From CBDCPI01 sp965220245 (lineage in GTDB: Bacteria > Chloroflexota > Dehalococcoidia > Lucifugimonadales > UBA3495), in assembly GCA_965220245.1 (NCBI GenBank), contig CBDCPI010000006.1, positions 186,001 through 250,000 on the forward strand: a stretch of 64,000 nucleotides of DNA, in the 5' to 3' direction. Each line of letters begins with the position of its first letter. Within the stretch, counting starts at the first letter, position 1. The notes under the pieces are model-generated. The model saw only the letters and a list, made by a program, of their open reading frames with translations. It was not told the origin of the DNA and searched no databases. This document shows positions 50,885 through 60,395 of this stretch, in pieces. The position numbers were made by a program, and so were the translations under genes.

Positions 50885-52078
50885 CTATTCGTCTACCCTT
50901 TGGCTGCTGCTGTAGTACTCCTCATCCGCCACCTGGGAGAACCGGCCGGGCAAAAAGGCTTGCATTAACTCCGGGACTTGGCCCTTGCCCCCCAGGATAT
51001 AGTCCGCCACCGTCCGGCCGGTGATGGGGCCTAGGTGGACCCCCTTGGTGCCGTGGCCGGTGGCTAAAACAATCCCTTCCCAACCGGGTACCGGGCCGAT
51101 AATGGGGAAGCGGTCCGGACTCAAGGGCCGGGACCCGGCCAGTTGCTGGACCAGTTCGGCATCCTGCAAGGCGGGGAAAACGTCGATGCCCCGCTGGAGC
51201 AACTCCACCCGGGCCTTCTCGGTGGGCTGGCGGTCAAACCCTTCGCCAAGAAATAGCTCATCCCGGTCGTAGTCCCGTCCTCCGGTGCTTCCGATGCTCA
51301 TAAAACCGTCCCGTCGGCTGATCATGTGACCCCGTTTGGGAGAACTGATGAGCACCGGCAGCGGTTCTCCGGCGAAGCGGAGCATCAGGCGCTCCCCTTT
51401 CAAGGCGCGGACCGGCACCGGAAAATTGATCGATTCCCCAAAGGGAGCGCTCCACACCCCCGCCGCCAGCACGACCGTTCCGGCGGAATACTCACCGCTG
51501 GCGGTGCGCACTCCGGTGACCGTCGAGCCGTCGATGACCAGTCCAATGACTTCCCGGGCGTGAAGGCGGGCCCCCTTGGCTTCGGCGGCTTGGCCCAAGG
51601 CCAGGGTCAAACGGTAGCTGTCCAACTGGGCCGATTGTTCCTCATACACCGCCCCTCTAATATTGGGAGACAAACGGGACTCGATGTTCAATACTTCGCT
51701 ACCATCGATCCACTTCATGGCAACTTGCTCTTGCTGCCAAGCCATCAGGTCTTTAATTAGGGTCTCTTCCTCTTCGTCCAAGGCCAAACGAAGGGACGGG
51801 CGCTCTTGATAAAGCAGGTCCATCCCGGTAGCCTCCTCCAGTTGTCCCACCAACTCAGGAAATTCCCGGTGGCCGGCCAGAGCAAACCGGAAAGAAGCTC
51901 CGGGGGCAAACTCCGCGCCCAGCAAACTGAGCGAGCCGGTGGCATGGGCTGAGGCGCCGCTGCCGATGGCCTCCCGTTCCAGCAGGGTTACGCTGGCTCC
52001 CTCCCTGGTCAGGTAGTAGGCCACCGAACACCCGATAACTCCGGCTCCAATCACTATTACGTCGGAATGCCCAGCCAT
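50885..52078 (-). CDS. DAO-family FAD-dependent oxidoreductase
   Basis: 397 residues. N-terminal FAD-binding Rossmann motif VIVIGAGVIGCSVAYYLTREGASVTLLERE, a central substrate domain, and the C-terminal FAD-ligand region PDRFPIIGPVPGWEGIVLATGHGTKGVHLGPITGRTVADYI. This is the glycine/D-amino acid/sarcosine oxidase group, which oxidises amines and transfers electrons to oxygen or a carrier. No GcvT-like or small subunit follows. The preceding gene in transcription order is the SDR at 52248-53135. Confidence 0.87.
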   Translation of the reverse strand: MAGHSDVIVIGAGVIGCSVAYYLTREGASVTLLEREAIGSGASAHATGSLSLLGAEFAPGASFRFALAGHREFPELVGQLEEATGMDLLYQERPSLRLALDEEEETLIKDLMAWQQEQVAMKWIDGSEVLNIESRLSPNIRGAVYEEQSAQLDSYRLTLALGQAAEAKGARLHAREVIGLVIDGSTVTGVRTASGEYSAGTVVLAAGVWSAPFGESINFPVPVRALKGERLMLRFAGEPLPVLISSPKRGHMISRRDGFMSIGSTGGRDYDRDELFLGEGFDRQPTEKARVELLQRGIDVFPALQDAELVQQLAGSRPLSPDRFPIIGPVPGWEGIVLATGHGTKGVHLGPITGRTVADYILGGKGQVPELMQAFLPGRFSQVADEEYYSSSQRVDE

Positions 52079-52247
52079 AACTACCCCTGCGCTTACCTAA
52101 ATTATTGAGCTAAACGGCTACTAAGCTAAACGTAATGAGTCGAAGGTTGAATGACTCAAATTATGTTTAGGCCCGGCACTACTGTCAAACTTGGGGGCTC
52201 CGGCCAGACCGAAACTCAACAAGATGAGCGTTTCCCCCGGACGGCTT

Positions 52248-53135
52248 TCAACTAACTGCTTGGCGTGGGAATTGAAACTTGTGGCCGGTTAGCTGCTCGC
52301 TGGCCTCCCATAGCTGCCGGGCGGCGTCGCCATCGTAGGAGGCTACGGACGAGGTCATCGGCGCTTCATCCATGAAGTACCGGCCGGTTACCCCCGCGAC
52401 ATCGGATGATGAAGCGAGGTAGGTAATCGTCCGTGCGCCTCGGTTTACACTGCGGCCGAAGAGACGTACAAACGTATTGACTACCTTCCCGCGGAGGCCG
52501 TTGTTGCCAAGAAACCCACTGGCGACCAAGCCGGGGTGCATGGCGTTTACGCTGATGCCGGCCCCCTCCAGCCGACGGGCCAACTCATAGGTAAATAGGA
52601 GGTTAGCCAGCTTGGACTTGCCGTAGGCCAGATAGCCGCCATACCTGCGTTTACACTCCAGGTCCTCGAAGTCCAAGCGGGCCCCTTGATGAGCGGCGGA
52701 CGAAACGTTGATTACCCGGGAAGGGCTGCCGGACTGCAATACGTCCAAGAGCAAATTGGTCAGCAGGAAGTAGTTCAAGTGGTTGAGGGCAAAGGTCAAC
52801 TCAATGCCGTCCACGCTTACTTGACGGGACAACATCAAGGCCCCGGCGTTGTTTACCAAGACATCCAACCGCGGGTAGCGGGCCTGGTAGTCCTCGGCTA
52901 GCTGGCGAATAGCCCGCTGGGACGATAGGTCGGCCAGTAAGGAGTGTATCTCGGGGTTGCCGGACTGTTCCTGAATTTGCGCGACTGCGGCCGCCGTCTT
53001 TTGGGGATTTCTCCCCACCAAGACCACCGTGGCGCCCAACCGGGCGATTTGAGCGGCTGCCGCCTTGCCAATACCCGAGGTCGCGCCGGTGATCAAGCAG
53101 GTCTTTTGGCCTAATGGGTTCTGCCCGATACCCTC
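52248..53135 (-). CDS. Short-chain dehydrogenase/reductase
   Basis: 295 residues from ATG 53135 (GGGAAG a few bases upstream). NAD(P) binding TGATSGIGKAAAAQIARLGATVVLVGRN, DVLVNNAGAL, the catalytic Ser in VINVSSAAH and Y-x3-K in YLAYGKSKLANLL. The sequence resembles retinol-dehydrogenase/WW-oxidoreductase-like SDRs that take NADP (basic R after the first strand), acting on alcohol or ketone substrates that cannot be named from sequence. Confidence 0.85.
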   Translation of the reverse strand, partial: EGIGQNPLGQKTCLITGATSGIGKAAAAQIARLGATVVLVGRNPQKTAAAVAQIQEQSGNPEIHSLLADLSSQRAIRQLAEDYQARYPRLDVLVNNAGALMLSRQVSVDGIELTFALNHLNYFLLTNLLLDVLQSGSPSRVINVSSAAHQGARLDFEDLECKRRYGGYLAYGKSKLANLLFTYELARRLEGAGISVNAMHPGLVASGFLGNNGLRGKVVNTFVRLFGRSVNRGARTITYLASSSDVAGVTGRYFMDEAPMTSSVASYDGDAARQLWEASEQLTGHKFQFPRQAVS

Positions 53136-53570
53136 CATAATACTTCCCAGTATATCCCAACAACCCTGTCCCGGCTTCAAGAATTTGGGGATGACCCAGC
53201 AACAAATTTGCCAGCGGGGCGACCCGGTCCTACAATCCCTAGAATACGTTCACAAGAAGACGCTTCACTCTAGGGCCTTAGCAGGCGGTGGGATGGACTC
53301 AGGGCTTCTTAGGGCCTTGGGCCGGTTTACTAGAGCGACAAACAGCGCGGCGGAGACACGTAGTCCTGTAGATGAAGCAGGGTATTTCAGTTTCCATGTT
53401 GGAGTGGTGCAGTAACTCCCTACAATGTCATTCTGAGGAGCTTACGACGAAGAATCTAAAGTTTTTCGGCGGCAAAATGGTTGGTATGGGCAGGATTTTA
53501 GACCCTTCGCTGCGCTCAGGGTGACAGGTGACAACTGAAAGACCTTGGTACTGGTATATGAAGGAGAAGT
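53136..53570. other. Divergent gap with family B copy
   Basis: Contains the family B repeat at 53425-53528. The stretch 53190-53420 holds no gene or RNA I can identify. Confidence 0.5.
53425..53528. repeat. Family B repeat, copy 5
   Basis: TGTCATTCTGAGGAGCTTAC, AAGAATCTAAAG, then GATTTTAGACCCTTCGCTGC and AGGGTGACAGG. Confidence 0.8.
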
Positions 53571-54527
53571 ATGGCAGAGGCGAAGGTGACCTTTGGCTGT
53601 AGCTTGGGGTTGGACGGCTACTGGGATGTCGCGGCATTGGCCCAAAGGGCGGAGAGCCTGGGCTTTGAACGGGTCACCATCGGCGAGCACGTCATGGACG
53701 GCAATCCGCCGCGGCCAACCCTGTTGAATATCCCGGCCATGGCCGCCGCTGCTGGGGCTACCCGCAATATCCGGGTTATGACCGGCATCGTCATCGCTCC
53801 CCTTTATCATCCGGTGATGCTGGCTAAATTGGCTACCACCCTGGACTTGGTTTCCAACGGGCGCTTGGACTTCGGTATCGGCATCAGCGGCCAGCGCGAC
53901 ACCCAGATCGAGTTTGAAGCCTTGGACATTCCGGTGCGTACCAGGGGGCGCCGCACCGATGAAATTATGCAGGTCTTGAAGCGCCTTTGGACCGAGGAGC
54001 ACGTGTCCCATCAGGGCCGGTTTTTCAGCTTCGAAGACGTCACTCTGCTGCCCCGGCCCATGCAGCATCCTTACCCGCCGATATGGGTGGCGGGGCGCAG
54101 CGAGGCCGCCATGCGGCGGGCCGCGTTGTTGGGCGATGGCTGGTACCCGTACTTGTTCACGGTGCGGCGTCTCAAGGCCAGCAATGAGACCATCGCCAAC
54201 TACGCCGCCGAAGCGGGGCGAGACTTGTCGGGTTTCCATTGGGGACTGAACCAGCCCACTGCCATCAGCGAGGACCCCAACGCGGCGTTGGGGCTGGCGG
54301 TGACCAACGTTGGGCAGCGGTACGTGACGCCCGAAAGAAGCGCCGAAGACATCGCCCGGGCCTTGTGCATCTCCGGTACCCCTCAAGACTGCATCAAGGC
54401 GGTCGAGGAACGCATTGATGCGGGAGTCCGGGACTTTAACTTCAGCTTCCTCGCCTCGGAGCCGGAGGAGCTATACGCCCAAATGGAATTGTTCTCCGGG
54501 CGGGTGATGCCTTATTTCCGTTCTTGA
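53571..54527 (+). CDS. Luciferase-like (LLM) flavin/F420 oxidoreductase 3
   Basis: 318 residues, ATG with AAGGAGAAG upstream. Barrel motifs SLGLDGYWDVAALAQRAESLGFERVTIGEHVMDGNPPRPTLLN, NIRVMTGIVIAPLYHPVMLAKLATTLDLVSNGRLDFGIGISGQ and the C-terminal CISGTPQDCIKAVEERIDAGVRDFNF. The shorter barrel and TGIVIAPLYHP block resemble the F420-using branch of the family. It is followed by a CocE-type hydrolase gene about 190 bases on, same strand. Confidence 0.86.
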   Translation: MAEAKVTFGCSLGLDGYWDVAALAQRAESLGFERVTIGEHVMDGNPPRPTLLNIPAMAAAAGATRNIRVMTGIVIAPLYHPVMLAKLATTLDLVSNGRLDFGIGISGQRDTQIEFEALDIPVRTRGRRTDEIMQVLKRLWTEEHVSHQGRFFSFEDVTLLPRPMQHPYPPIWVAGRSEAAMRRAALLGDGWYPYLFTVRRLKASNETIANYAAEAGRDLSGFHWGLNQPTAISEDPNAALGLAVTNVGQRYVTPERSAEDIARALCISGTPQDCIKAVEERIDAGVRDFNFSFLASEPEELYAQMELFSGRVMPYFRS

Positions 54528-54537
54528 TCTTCGACGC

Positions 54538-54560
54538 AAAGACGCAAGGGCGCAAAGAGG
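54538..54560. repeat. Short GCAAAG-type direct repeat
   Basis: Three copies of a short GCAAAG/GCAAGG unit spaced by about 8 bases (GACGCAAAGACGCAAGGGCG + CAAAG), a sequence seen between genes in many bacteria. Confidence 0.4.
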
Positions 54561-54718
54561 CAAAAAGTGGCCTTCGCGTTCCGGTTTTCGGCTATGGCGG
54601 TATCAGGTGCAGGGGAGTAAAATCCCCCTAAACCCGGTGTCTTGACCGGATCACCCGGATGGACCCGTTCCGGTGTCCTGTCGAAAAGAACCAATCCGTC
54701 GTGTAGGGGGAGCGCCAC

Positions 54719-56464
54719 ATGCCCGAATCCAATGCTATCAAGTTGGAGACCAACATCGCTGTTCCCATGAGGGACGGCGTCAAGCTTTATGCCGACGTCT
54801 ACCGCCCCGACGGACCGGGGCCGTTTCCTGTCATGTTGCAGCGGACGCCTTACGACAAGACCACGCCCTTGGCCATGATGATGTTGGACCCGGTGAAGTC
54901 GGCCAAGCACGGCTACGCCACCGTGGTCCAAGACACCCGAGGCCGGTACACGTCTGAGGGGAGCTTCTATTGCTTCGCCGACGATATTAACGACGGCTAC
55001 GACACTGTGGAGTGGGCCGCAGCACAGCCTTGGTCCACCGGCAAGGTAGGAATGTATGGCGCATCCTACGTGGGCGCGACCCAGTGGTTGTCGGCCATTT
55101 CACAGCCGCCCCATTTGACCGCCATCGCGCCCAACGTCACCGCTTCCAACTACCACGACGGATGGACCTATCAGGGGGGCGCTTTCGAATTGGGGTTCAA
55201 CGTGTCTTGGACCTTGCTGCAACTGACCTTGGCCAACTTCAACACCATCGCCTCCGGCAATGGCGTTCCGGAGGGTAGCCGGGAGAGTCTAGTGGCTGCG
55301 GTGGACCAGATGCAGGACGCTTTCCGGGCCGCGCCCTTGAAAGAGTTTTCCCACCTAAAGGGCGGTCTGGCTGACTACTTCTACGATTGGATCGCCCATC
55401 CCAGCTACGACGACTACTGGAAGAAGTTGTGCATCGAGGAGCACCATTCTTCGATAACTACCCCGGCCTTGAACATCGGAGGGTGGTATGACATTTTCCT
55501 GGGCGGCACCATCCGCAATTACTTGGGTATGCGGGAAAAGGCCACCACCGAGGAGGCCCGCAACGGCCAGAAGTTGATCATCGGCCCTTGGCAGCACGGG
55601 TCGAGAGGCACCAGCTTGGTGGGCAGCCATTACTTTGGCCTAGCGGCCGACGCGCTGGCCTTGGACTTGGACGGCATCCACTTCAAATGGTTCGACTATT
55701 GGTTGAAAGGCGAAGCCAACGGGTTGCTGGAACAGCCGCCGGTACGCATTTTTGTGATGGGCGACAACGTGTGGCGCGACGAGCAGGAATGGCCTCTGTC
55801 TCGCGCCCGGTCTACCAATTACTACCTCCACAGCCAGGGTAAAGCCAACTCCCTGCATGGCAACGGGATGCTGAGTCCCGAAGCGCCAGTGGACGAACCG
55901 CCCGATGTCTTCCTTTACAACCCCAACGACCCGGTCCCGACCACCGGCGGTGGGCTTTGTTGCAACCCCTACTTTGCCGCCAATGGGGCTTTCGAGCAAA
56001 GCGCCGTTGAGGCCCGGGAGGACGTGCTGGTGTACACCACGCCGCCGCTGCAACAGGAGGTGGAAGTAACCGGTCCGATCACGGTTATCCTTTGGGCGGC
56101 CAGTTCGGCCCCCGATACCGACTTTACCGCCAAGCTGGTGGACGTTTGCGAAGAGGGGTGCGCCCGAAACTTGACCGACGGCATCATTCGGGCCCGGTAC
56201 CGGGAATCGATGTCCTCGCCGTCCTTGCTGGAGCCGGGAAGGGCCTATTGCTACACCATCGACCTCTGGGCCACCAGCAACGTATTCAAGGCGGGGCACC
56301 GGATCAGAGTGGAGATTTCCAGCAGCAATTTCCCGCGGTTTGACCGCAATTCCAATACCGGCAACACTATAGCCGAGGACGCGGTCTTCAAGCCGACGTT
56401 GCAAACGGTCCTGCACGACGGCCAGCACCCGTCGCACATCACGTTGCCCATCGTACCCAGGTAG
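54719..56464 (+). CDS. CocE/NonD-type X-Pro dipeptidyl-peptidase family hydrolase
   Basis: 581 residues. N-terminal alpha/beta-hydrolase domain with RTPYDKT, QDTRGRYTSEGSF, nucleophile elbow GMYGASYVGATQW (Ser116) and a His in IIGPWQHGSRG, inserted helical cap (about 140-250), and a C-terminal jelly-roll domain (about 390-580; EVEVTGPITVILWAASSAPDTDFTAKLVDV) typical of cocaine esterase and glutaryl-7-ACA acylase. It probably cleaves esters or amides of xenobiotics or peptides. ATG after GGGGGAGCG. Confidence 0.87.
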   Translation: MPESNAIKLETNIAVPMRDGVKLYADVYRPDGPGPFPVMLQRTPYDKTTPLAMMMLDPVKSAKHGYATVVQDTRGRYTSEGSFYCFADDINDGYDTVEWAAAQPWSTGKVGMYGASYVGATQWLSAISQPPHLTAIAPNVTASNYHDGWTYQGGAFELGFNVSWTLLQLTLANFNTIASGNGVPEGSRESLVAAVDQMQDAFRAAPLKEFSHLKGGLADYFYDWIAHPSYDDYWKKLCIEEHHSSITTPALNIGGWYDIFLGGTIRNYLGMREKATTEEARNGQKLIIGPWQHGSRGTSLVGSHYFGLAADALALDLDGIHFKWFDYWLKGEANGLLEQPPVRIFVMGDNVWRDEQEWPLSRARSTNYYLHSQGKANSLHGNGMLSPEAPVDEPPDVFLYNPNDPVPTTGGGLCCNPYFAANGAFEQSAVEAREDVLVYTTPPLQQEVEVTGPITVILWAASSAPDTDFTAKLVDVCEEGCARNLTDGIIRARYRESMSSPSLLEPGRAYCYTIDLWATSNVFKAGHRIRVEISSSNFPRFDRNSNTGNTIAEDAVFKPTLQTVLHDGQHPSHITLPIVPR

Positions 56465-56508
56465 GACCGGCCCAGGTAGAATCGGCGGACCCAAGGGCAA
56501 TCGCATTT

Positions 56509-56671
56509 TGTCATTCTGAGGAGCCCTTCGACTTGGCTCAGGATAAACTCCGCGACGAAGAATCTAAAATGCCAGCCGACCAAAACGGCTTTCCTCGCCG
56601 CAGCGACTCCGGGCAAAGGAAACGCATCGACGGCAAGGATTTTAGGCCCTTCACTCCGTTCAGAGTGACAG
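56509..56671. repeat. Family B repeat, copy 6 (with extra insert)
   Basis: TGTCATTCTGAGGAGCCCTT, a CGACTTGGCTCAGGATAA part, AAGAATCTAAAATG, a 60-base middle, GGATTTTAGGCCC and CAGAGTGACAG. This is the longest copy. The gap 56465-56772 holds nothing else. Confidence 0.75.
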
Positions 56672-56772
56672 TAACGGGGCAGGGTGACAGAATGCGATTG
56701 CCCTGCATCGCACCCAAGTAGCCTTGGCTATCCACAATCTTAAAGAGAACAAATAGGCATACGGAGGAAAAC

Positions 56773-57759
56773 ATGCTAGAAAAACCGATGCTCACAGAGA
56801 TGTTGCGGCGCATGATGCGCATCCGGTATTTCGAGGAGGCGGTCATTAGCATGGTGGAACGGGGCGAGATCGTCGGCGCCGCCCACTCCTACATCGGAGA
56901 AGAAGCGGTAGCCGTGGGCGCTTGCATGGCGCTGCGGGATGACGACTGGATGACCGGCAACCACCGCTCTCACGGGCACCCCATCGCCAAGGGCGGAGAC
57001 GTGAGGAAGGCGATGGCCGAGCTCTTGGGCAAGACCACCGGCTTTTGCAAGGGGAAGGGTGGGTCGATGCACTTGGCCGACTTCAGCGTCGGCATTCTGG
57101 GAGAGTCGGGTATCCTGGGGTCTTCCATCCCCACCGCAGTCGGAGCCGCCTTGGGCAGCAGGCTCCAAGGCAACGACCGGGTGGCGGTCCCCTTCTTCGG
57201 CGACGGCGCCAGCAACGAGGGGGCTTTCCATGAATCGGTCAACCTGGCGGCAGTCTGGAAGCTGCCGGTGGTCTTCCTGTGCGAAAACAACCAGTACGCG
57301 GTTACTAGCAGTTTCAAGGACATGGTGGCTTCGGACAATATCTCCGACCGGTCGGCCGCATACAATATCCCCGGTGTCTTGGTCGACGGGCAAGACGCCA
57401 TCGCAATGTACGAGGCGGTTTCGGAGGCAGTGGCCCGGGCCCGGGCCGGGCAGGGCCCCTCTCTAATCGAAGGACGCACCTACCGCTACTACGACCACTC
57501 CTTGGGACTGGGCCGCATCGTCCGGGACCCTTATCGAGGCGACGACGAGGTCGAGGAGTGGAAGCAACGAGACCCCATCGTCATTCACAAGCAGCGTCTG
57601 TTGGAGCAGGGCATTGTGACCCAGCAGGAAATAGACGATATTGAGAATGAGGTCAAGGAACAGATAGAAGAAGCTATCACCTTCGCCAGGGAGAGCCCTT
57701 ACCCCGAGCCGGGAGACTTGTTCGAGGATATGTTCGCTGACCGCATCCCTCTGGAATAA
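56773..57759 (+). CDS. 2-oxoacid dehydrogenase E1 alpha subunit
   Basis: 328 residues. ThDP-dependent alpha chain: IRYFEEAVISMVERGEIVGAAHSYIGEEAVAVGA, NHRSHGHPIAKG, CKGKGGSMHLAD, then the ThDP motif GDGASNEGAFHESVNLAAVWKLPVVFLCENN. The HGH and GKGGSMHLAD blocks fit pyruvate or acetoin dehydrogenase (AcoA/PdhA) rather than branched-chain enzymes. It decarboxylates the 2-oxoacid and passes the acyl group to E2. Followed by E1 beta and E2 genes on the same strand; no E3 gene is in the window. Confidence 0.9.
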   Translation: MLEKPMLTEMLRRMMRIRYFEEAVISMVERGEIVGAAHSYIGEEAVAVGACMALRDDDWMTGNHRSHGHPIAKGGDVRKAMAELLGKTTGFCKGKGGSMHLADFSVGILGESGILGSSIPTAVGAALGSRLQGNDRVAVPFFGDGASNEGAFHESVNLAAVWKLPVVFLCENNQYAVTSSFKDMVASDNISDRSAAYNIPGVLVDGQDAIAMYEAVSEAVARARAGQGPSLIEGRTYRYYDHSLGLGRIVRDPYRGDDEVEEWKQRDPIVIHKQRLLEQGIVTQQEIDDIENEVKEQIEEAITFARESPYPEPGDLFEDMFADRIPLE

Positions 57760-57788
57760 CAGGGCCTTTTCAAAGTCGCTGCCACCAC

Positions 57789-57868
57789 CTGTCATTCTGA
57801 GCGGAGCGAAGAATCTCAGCTACAGTGGAGACACCCTTCGGAGAGACCCTTCGCTTTGCTCAGGGTGA
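57789..57868. repeat. Family B repeat, copy 7 (short)
   Basis: TGTCATTCTGAGCGGAGCGA, AGAATCTCAG, a 20-base middle and CCCTTCGCTTTGCTCAGGGT + GACA, between the E1 alpha and E1 beta genes. Confidence 0.75.
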
Positions 57869-57933
57869 CAATGAAAAGGCCCGGCTGGAATAAGCACGGC
57901 GATGGAGAAATCTATTAGCGGGGAGGCCAGGTA

Positions 57934-58914
57934 ATGACACAAACCCAAAACCGAAACATAACCCTGACCCAGGCCCTCAACGAGGCGATGCGAGAAGAGA
58001 TGGGCCGCGATGAACGGGTGTTCATCATGGGTGAGGACATCCAACGGGGCGTGTACGGCGCCTCGGCGGGGCTGTTTGCCGAATTCGGCGGCGAACGGGT
58101 CCGGGACTGCCCCCTTTCCGAGAACGCTTTCATGGGGGCCGCCGTGGGGGCGGCGGCCGTGGGAATGCGGCCGATAGTCGAAAGCGCCTTCTGCTTCATG
58201 TGGGTGGCGATGGACTCCTTGGTGAGCCAAGCGTCCAAGATGCGCTACATGTTTGGCGGCCAAGTAGACCTGCCGATAGTGTACCGGTCTTCCATGTACT
58301 ACGGCGGCAGCATGGCGGCGCACCACTCGGATAGGTCCTATCCGATATTCATGCACATTCCGGGTTTCAAGGTCGTTTTCCCCAGCAATGCCTACGACGG
58401 GAAGGCGTTGTTGAAGACCGCCATCCAGGAAAATGACCCGGTGATCTTCTGCGAAGACCGCACGATTTTGGGAGCTAGAGCCTACGTGCCGGAGGAAGAC
58501 TACTCCATCCCCCTGGGTGTGGCCGACGTTAAACGCGAAGGCACCGACGCCACGGTAGTAGCCATCGGAGGTATGGTGCCTCGCGCTCTGGAGGCTGCCG
58601 AAACCTTGGCCGAAGAAGGAATATCCGTTGAGGTAGTCGATCCCCGGAGCCTCGTGCCCCTGGACAAGGCGGCCATCCTGAAGTCGGTGGCCAAGACCGG
58701 ACGGCTGGTCGTAGTGGACATGGCCCACAAGACCTGTAGCGCTGCCAGCGAAATTGCTTCTATTGTGGCCATGGAGGGTTTCTGGGACTTGCAAGCGCCC
58801 ATCCAACGGCTGGGCACGGCCAACGTTCACATACCCTTCAGCCCGGCCTTGGAGCCGCTGTGCTACCCCACTGGCGAGACCATCACCGAGGCGGTGCGGA
58901 CCACTCTGGGTTAA
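57934..58914 (+). CDS. 2-oxoacid dehydrogenase E1 beta subunit
   Basis: 326 residues with ATG after GGGGAGG. Beta-chain motifs: LTQALNEAMREEMGRDERVFIMGEDI, GAAVGAAAVGMRPIVE, DSLVSQASKMRYMFGGQ, FKVVFPSNAYDGKALLKTAIQENDPVIFCED and a C-terminal transketolase-type domain (VEVVDPRSLVPLDKAAILKSVAKTGRLVVVDMA). It pairs with E1 alpha to form the decarboxylase. Confidence 0.9.
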   Translation: MTQTQNRNITLTQALNEAMREEMGRDERVFIMGEDIQRGVYGASAGLFAEFGGERVRDCPLSENAFMGAAVGAAAVGMRPIVESAFCFMWVAMDSLVSQASKMRYMFGGQVDLPIVYRSSMYYGGSMAAHHSDRSYPIFMHIPGFKVVFPSNAYDGKALLKTAIQENDPVIFCEDRTILGARAYVPEEDYSIPLGVADVKREGTDATVVAIGGMVPRALEAAETLAEEGISVEVVDPRSLVPLDKAAILKSVAKTGRLVVVDMAHKTCSAASEIASIVAMEGFWDLQAPIQRLGTANVHIPFSPALEPLCYPTGETITEAVRTTLG

Positions 58915-58994
58915 GTGGCTTAGTCGCGCGCCAGTGCCAGCACTGGCCACTGAGCACTAGCCACTGTCCACTTATGCGTTTTGGGAGAAGGATT

Positions 58995-60341
58995 ATGGCC
59001 GCGGAGATCGTGCTTCCCCAATGGGGAATGGAAATGCAGGACGGGGTCATCATTAAATGGCTAAAGAAAGAGGGTGATCCGGTCCAGGAAGGGGAGCCGA
59101 TTGTAGAGATCGAAACCGCCAAGCTACAAACGGAGTTGGAATCCACCGCCTCCGGTGTCTTGGCCCGTATCGTGGCCCAGGAGGGGGAGATCGTGCCGAT
59201 CCGGGGCTTGTTGGCAGTTATAGCCGCCCCCGGGGAGGAAGTCTCCGCGCCTGCCTCTGCGGCCCCCGCTACAGCCCCGCGGCCAAGTACCCCGGCTCCC
59301 GTTGGACCCACCCCAGCGGCGGCCAGGCGTACCCCGGACGGCGCCGGGGTCCAGGTAGTCCCGGCGGCCCGCCGCTTGGCCCAAGAACACAATATCGACT
59401 TGACCCAAGTGACGGGCAGCGGTCCCCGGGGCCGGATTCTCATTGCCGATGTGGAAAAGGCGGTCCAAGACGCTGCTGCCCCTCCCCAACCGGCGGTTGA
59501 CGGCGCCAGGGTGCAAGTCGTTCCGGCGGCCCGCCGCTTGGCCCAGGAAAACGGCATCGACTTGGCCCAAGTGCCGGGTAGTGGGCCCGGCGGCCGGATT
59601 CTGGTGGCCGATGTGGAGCAGGCCATCCAGGGCGCTAGTGCGGCAGCGCCCCAATCGGGCGCGGGCCAGACGATATTGCTGGAAGGGATGCGCCGCACCA
59701 TCGCCACCCGGATGTTGCAAAGCGTTCAGACCATGGCCCAAGTGACGGTCACTACCGAGGCCGACGTGACCGAAGCGATGGTGTTGCGTCAGGGGCTCTC
59801 CCGCCACCAGGACCAAGGCAGCATCAGCCCGCTCCACTTGGTGATCAAAGCTGCCGCCCGGGCCTTGAAAGACCACCCCCGCCTGAACGCCCTCCAGATG
59901 GAGGACCGGGCGGAGATAGCTGACCGGATTAACATCGGCGTCGCCGTCGCCTTGGATGAGGGACTGATCACCCCGGTGATCCGGGACGCCGATACCAAGG
60001 CCCTGCGGGAACTGGCCGAAGAGGGCCGGGAATTGGCGGCCAAGACCAGAGAAGGAAGAGCCAGGCTGGAAGAGGTCACCGGCGGGACGTTTACTATTAC
60101 CAATCTGGGCGCCTTTGGAATCGACGCTTTTACCCCCATCATCAATCCGCCTCAAGTGGCGATCCTGGGCGTTGGGCGAGTGATGGAAAAACCGGTGATC
60201 CGAGACGGTCAAGTGGCCAAGGGGTCGCTAATGTACCTGAGCTTGACCTTCGATCACCGGATCGTCGACGGGGCGCCGGCAGCGGAATTCCTTCAATCTG
60301 TGGCCAAATACTTGGCAGACCCTTGGTGGATGGTGTCTTAG
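58995..60341 (+). CDS. 2-oxoacid dehydrogenase E2 acyltransferase with two E3-binding domains
   Basis: 448 residues from ATG 58995 (GGAGAAGG upstream). Lipoyl domain 1-76 with K43 in the turn (ETAKLQ); Ala/Pro linker; two peripheral-subunit-binding domains in tandem, 119-158 and 173-212, both with VQVVPAARRLAQE and the GSGP-x-GRILxADVE loop; catalytic domain from 225 with the active His in FDHRIVDGAP. One such domain is standard; the second copy is very similar, so a recent internal duplication. E2 moves acyl groups to CoA and organises the complex. Specificity (pyruvate or acetoin) is not readable. Confidence 0.9.
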   Translation: MAAEIVLPQWGMEMQDGVIIKWLKKEGDPVQEGEPIVEIETAKLQTELESTASGVLARIVAQEGEIVPIRGLLAVIAAPGEEVSAPASAAPATAPRPSTPAPVGPTPAAARRTPDGAGVQVVPAARRLAQEHNIDLTQVTGSGPRGRILIADVEKAVQDAAAPPQPAVDGARVQVVPAARRLAQENGIDLAQVPGSGPGGRILVADVEQAIQGASAAAPQSGAGQTILLEGMRRTIATRMLQSVQTMAQVTVTTEADVTEAMVLRQGLSRHQDQGSISPLHLVIKAAARALKDHPRLNALQMEDRAEIADRINIGVAVALDEGLITPVIRDADTKALRELAEEGRELAAKTREGRARLEEVTGGTFTITNLGAFGIDAFTPIINPPQVAILGVGRVMEKPVIRDGQVAKGSLMYLSLTFDHRIVDGAPAAEFLQSVAKYLADPWWMVS

Positions 60342-60344
60342 CCC

Positions 60345-60376
60345 GGCAAGGGCGACCACAAGGGTCGTCCCTCCAG
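60345..60376. repeat. Family D half-repeat
   Basis: GGCAAGGGCGACCACAAGGG + TCGTCCCTCC, short inverted unit after E2. Confidence 0.6.
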
Positions 60377-60395
60377 GGATGATGGCGTTGCGGGT

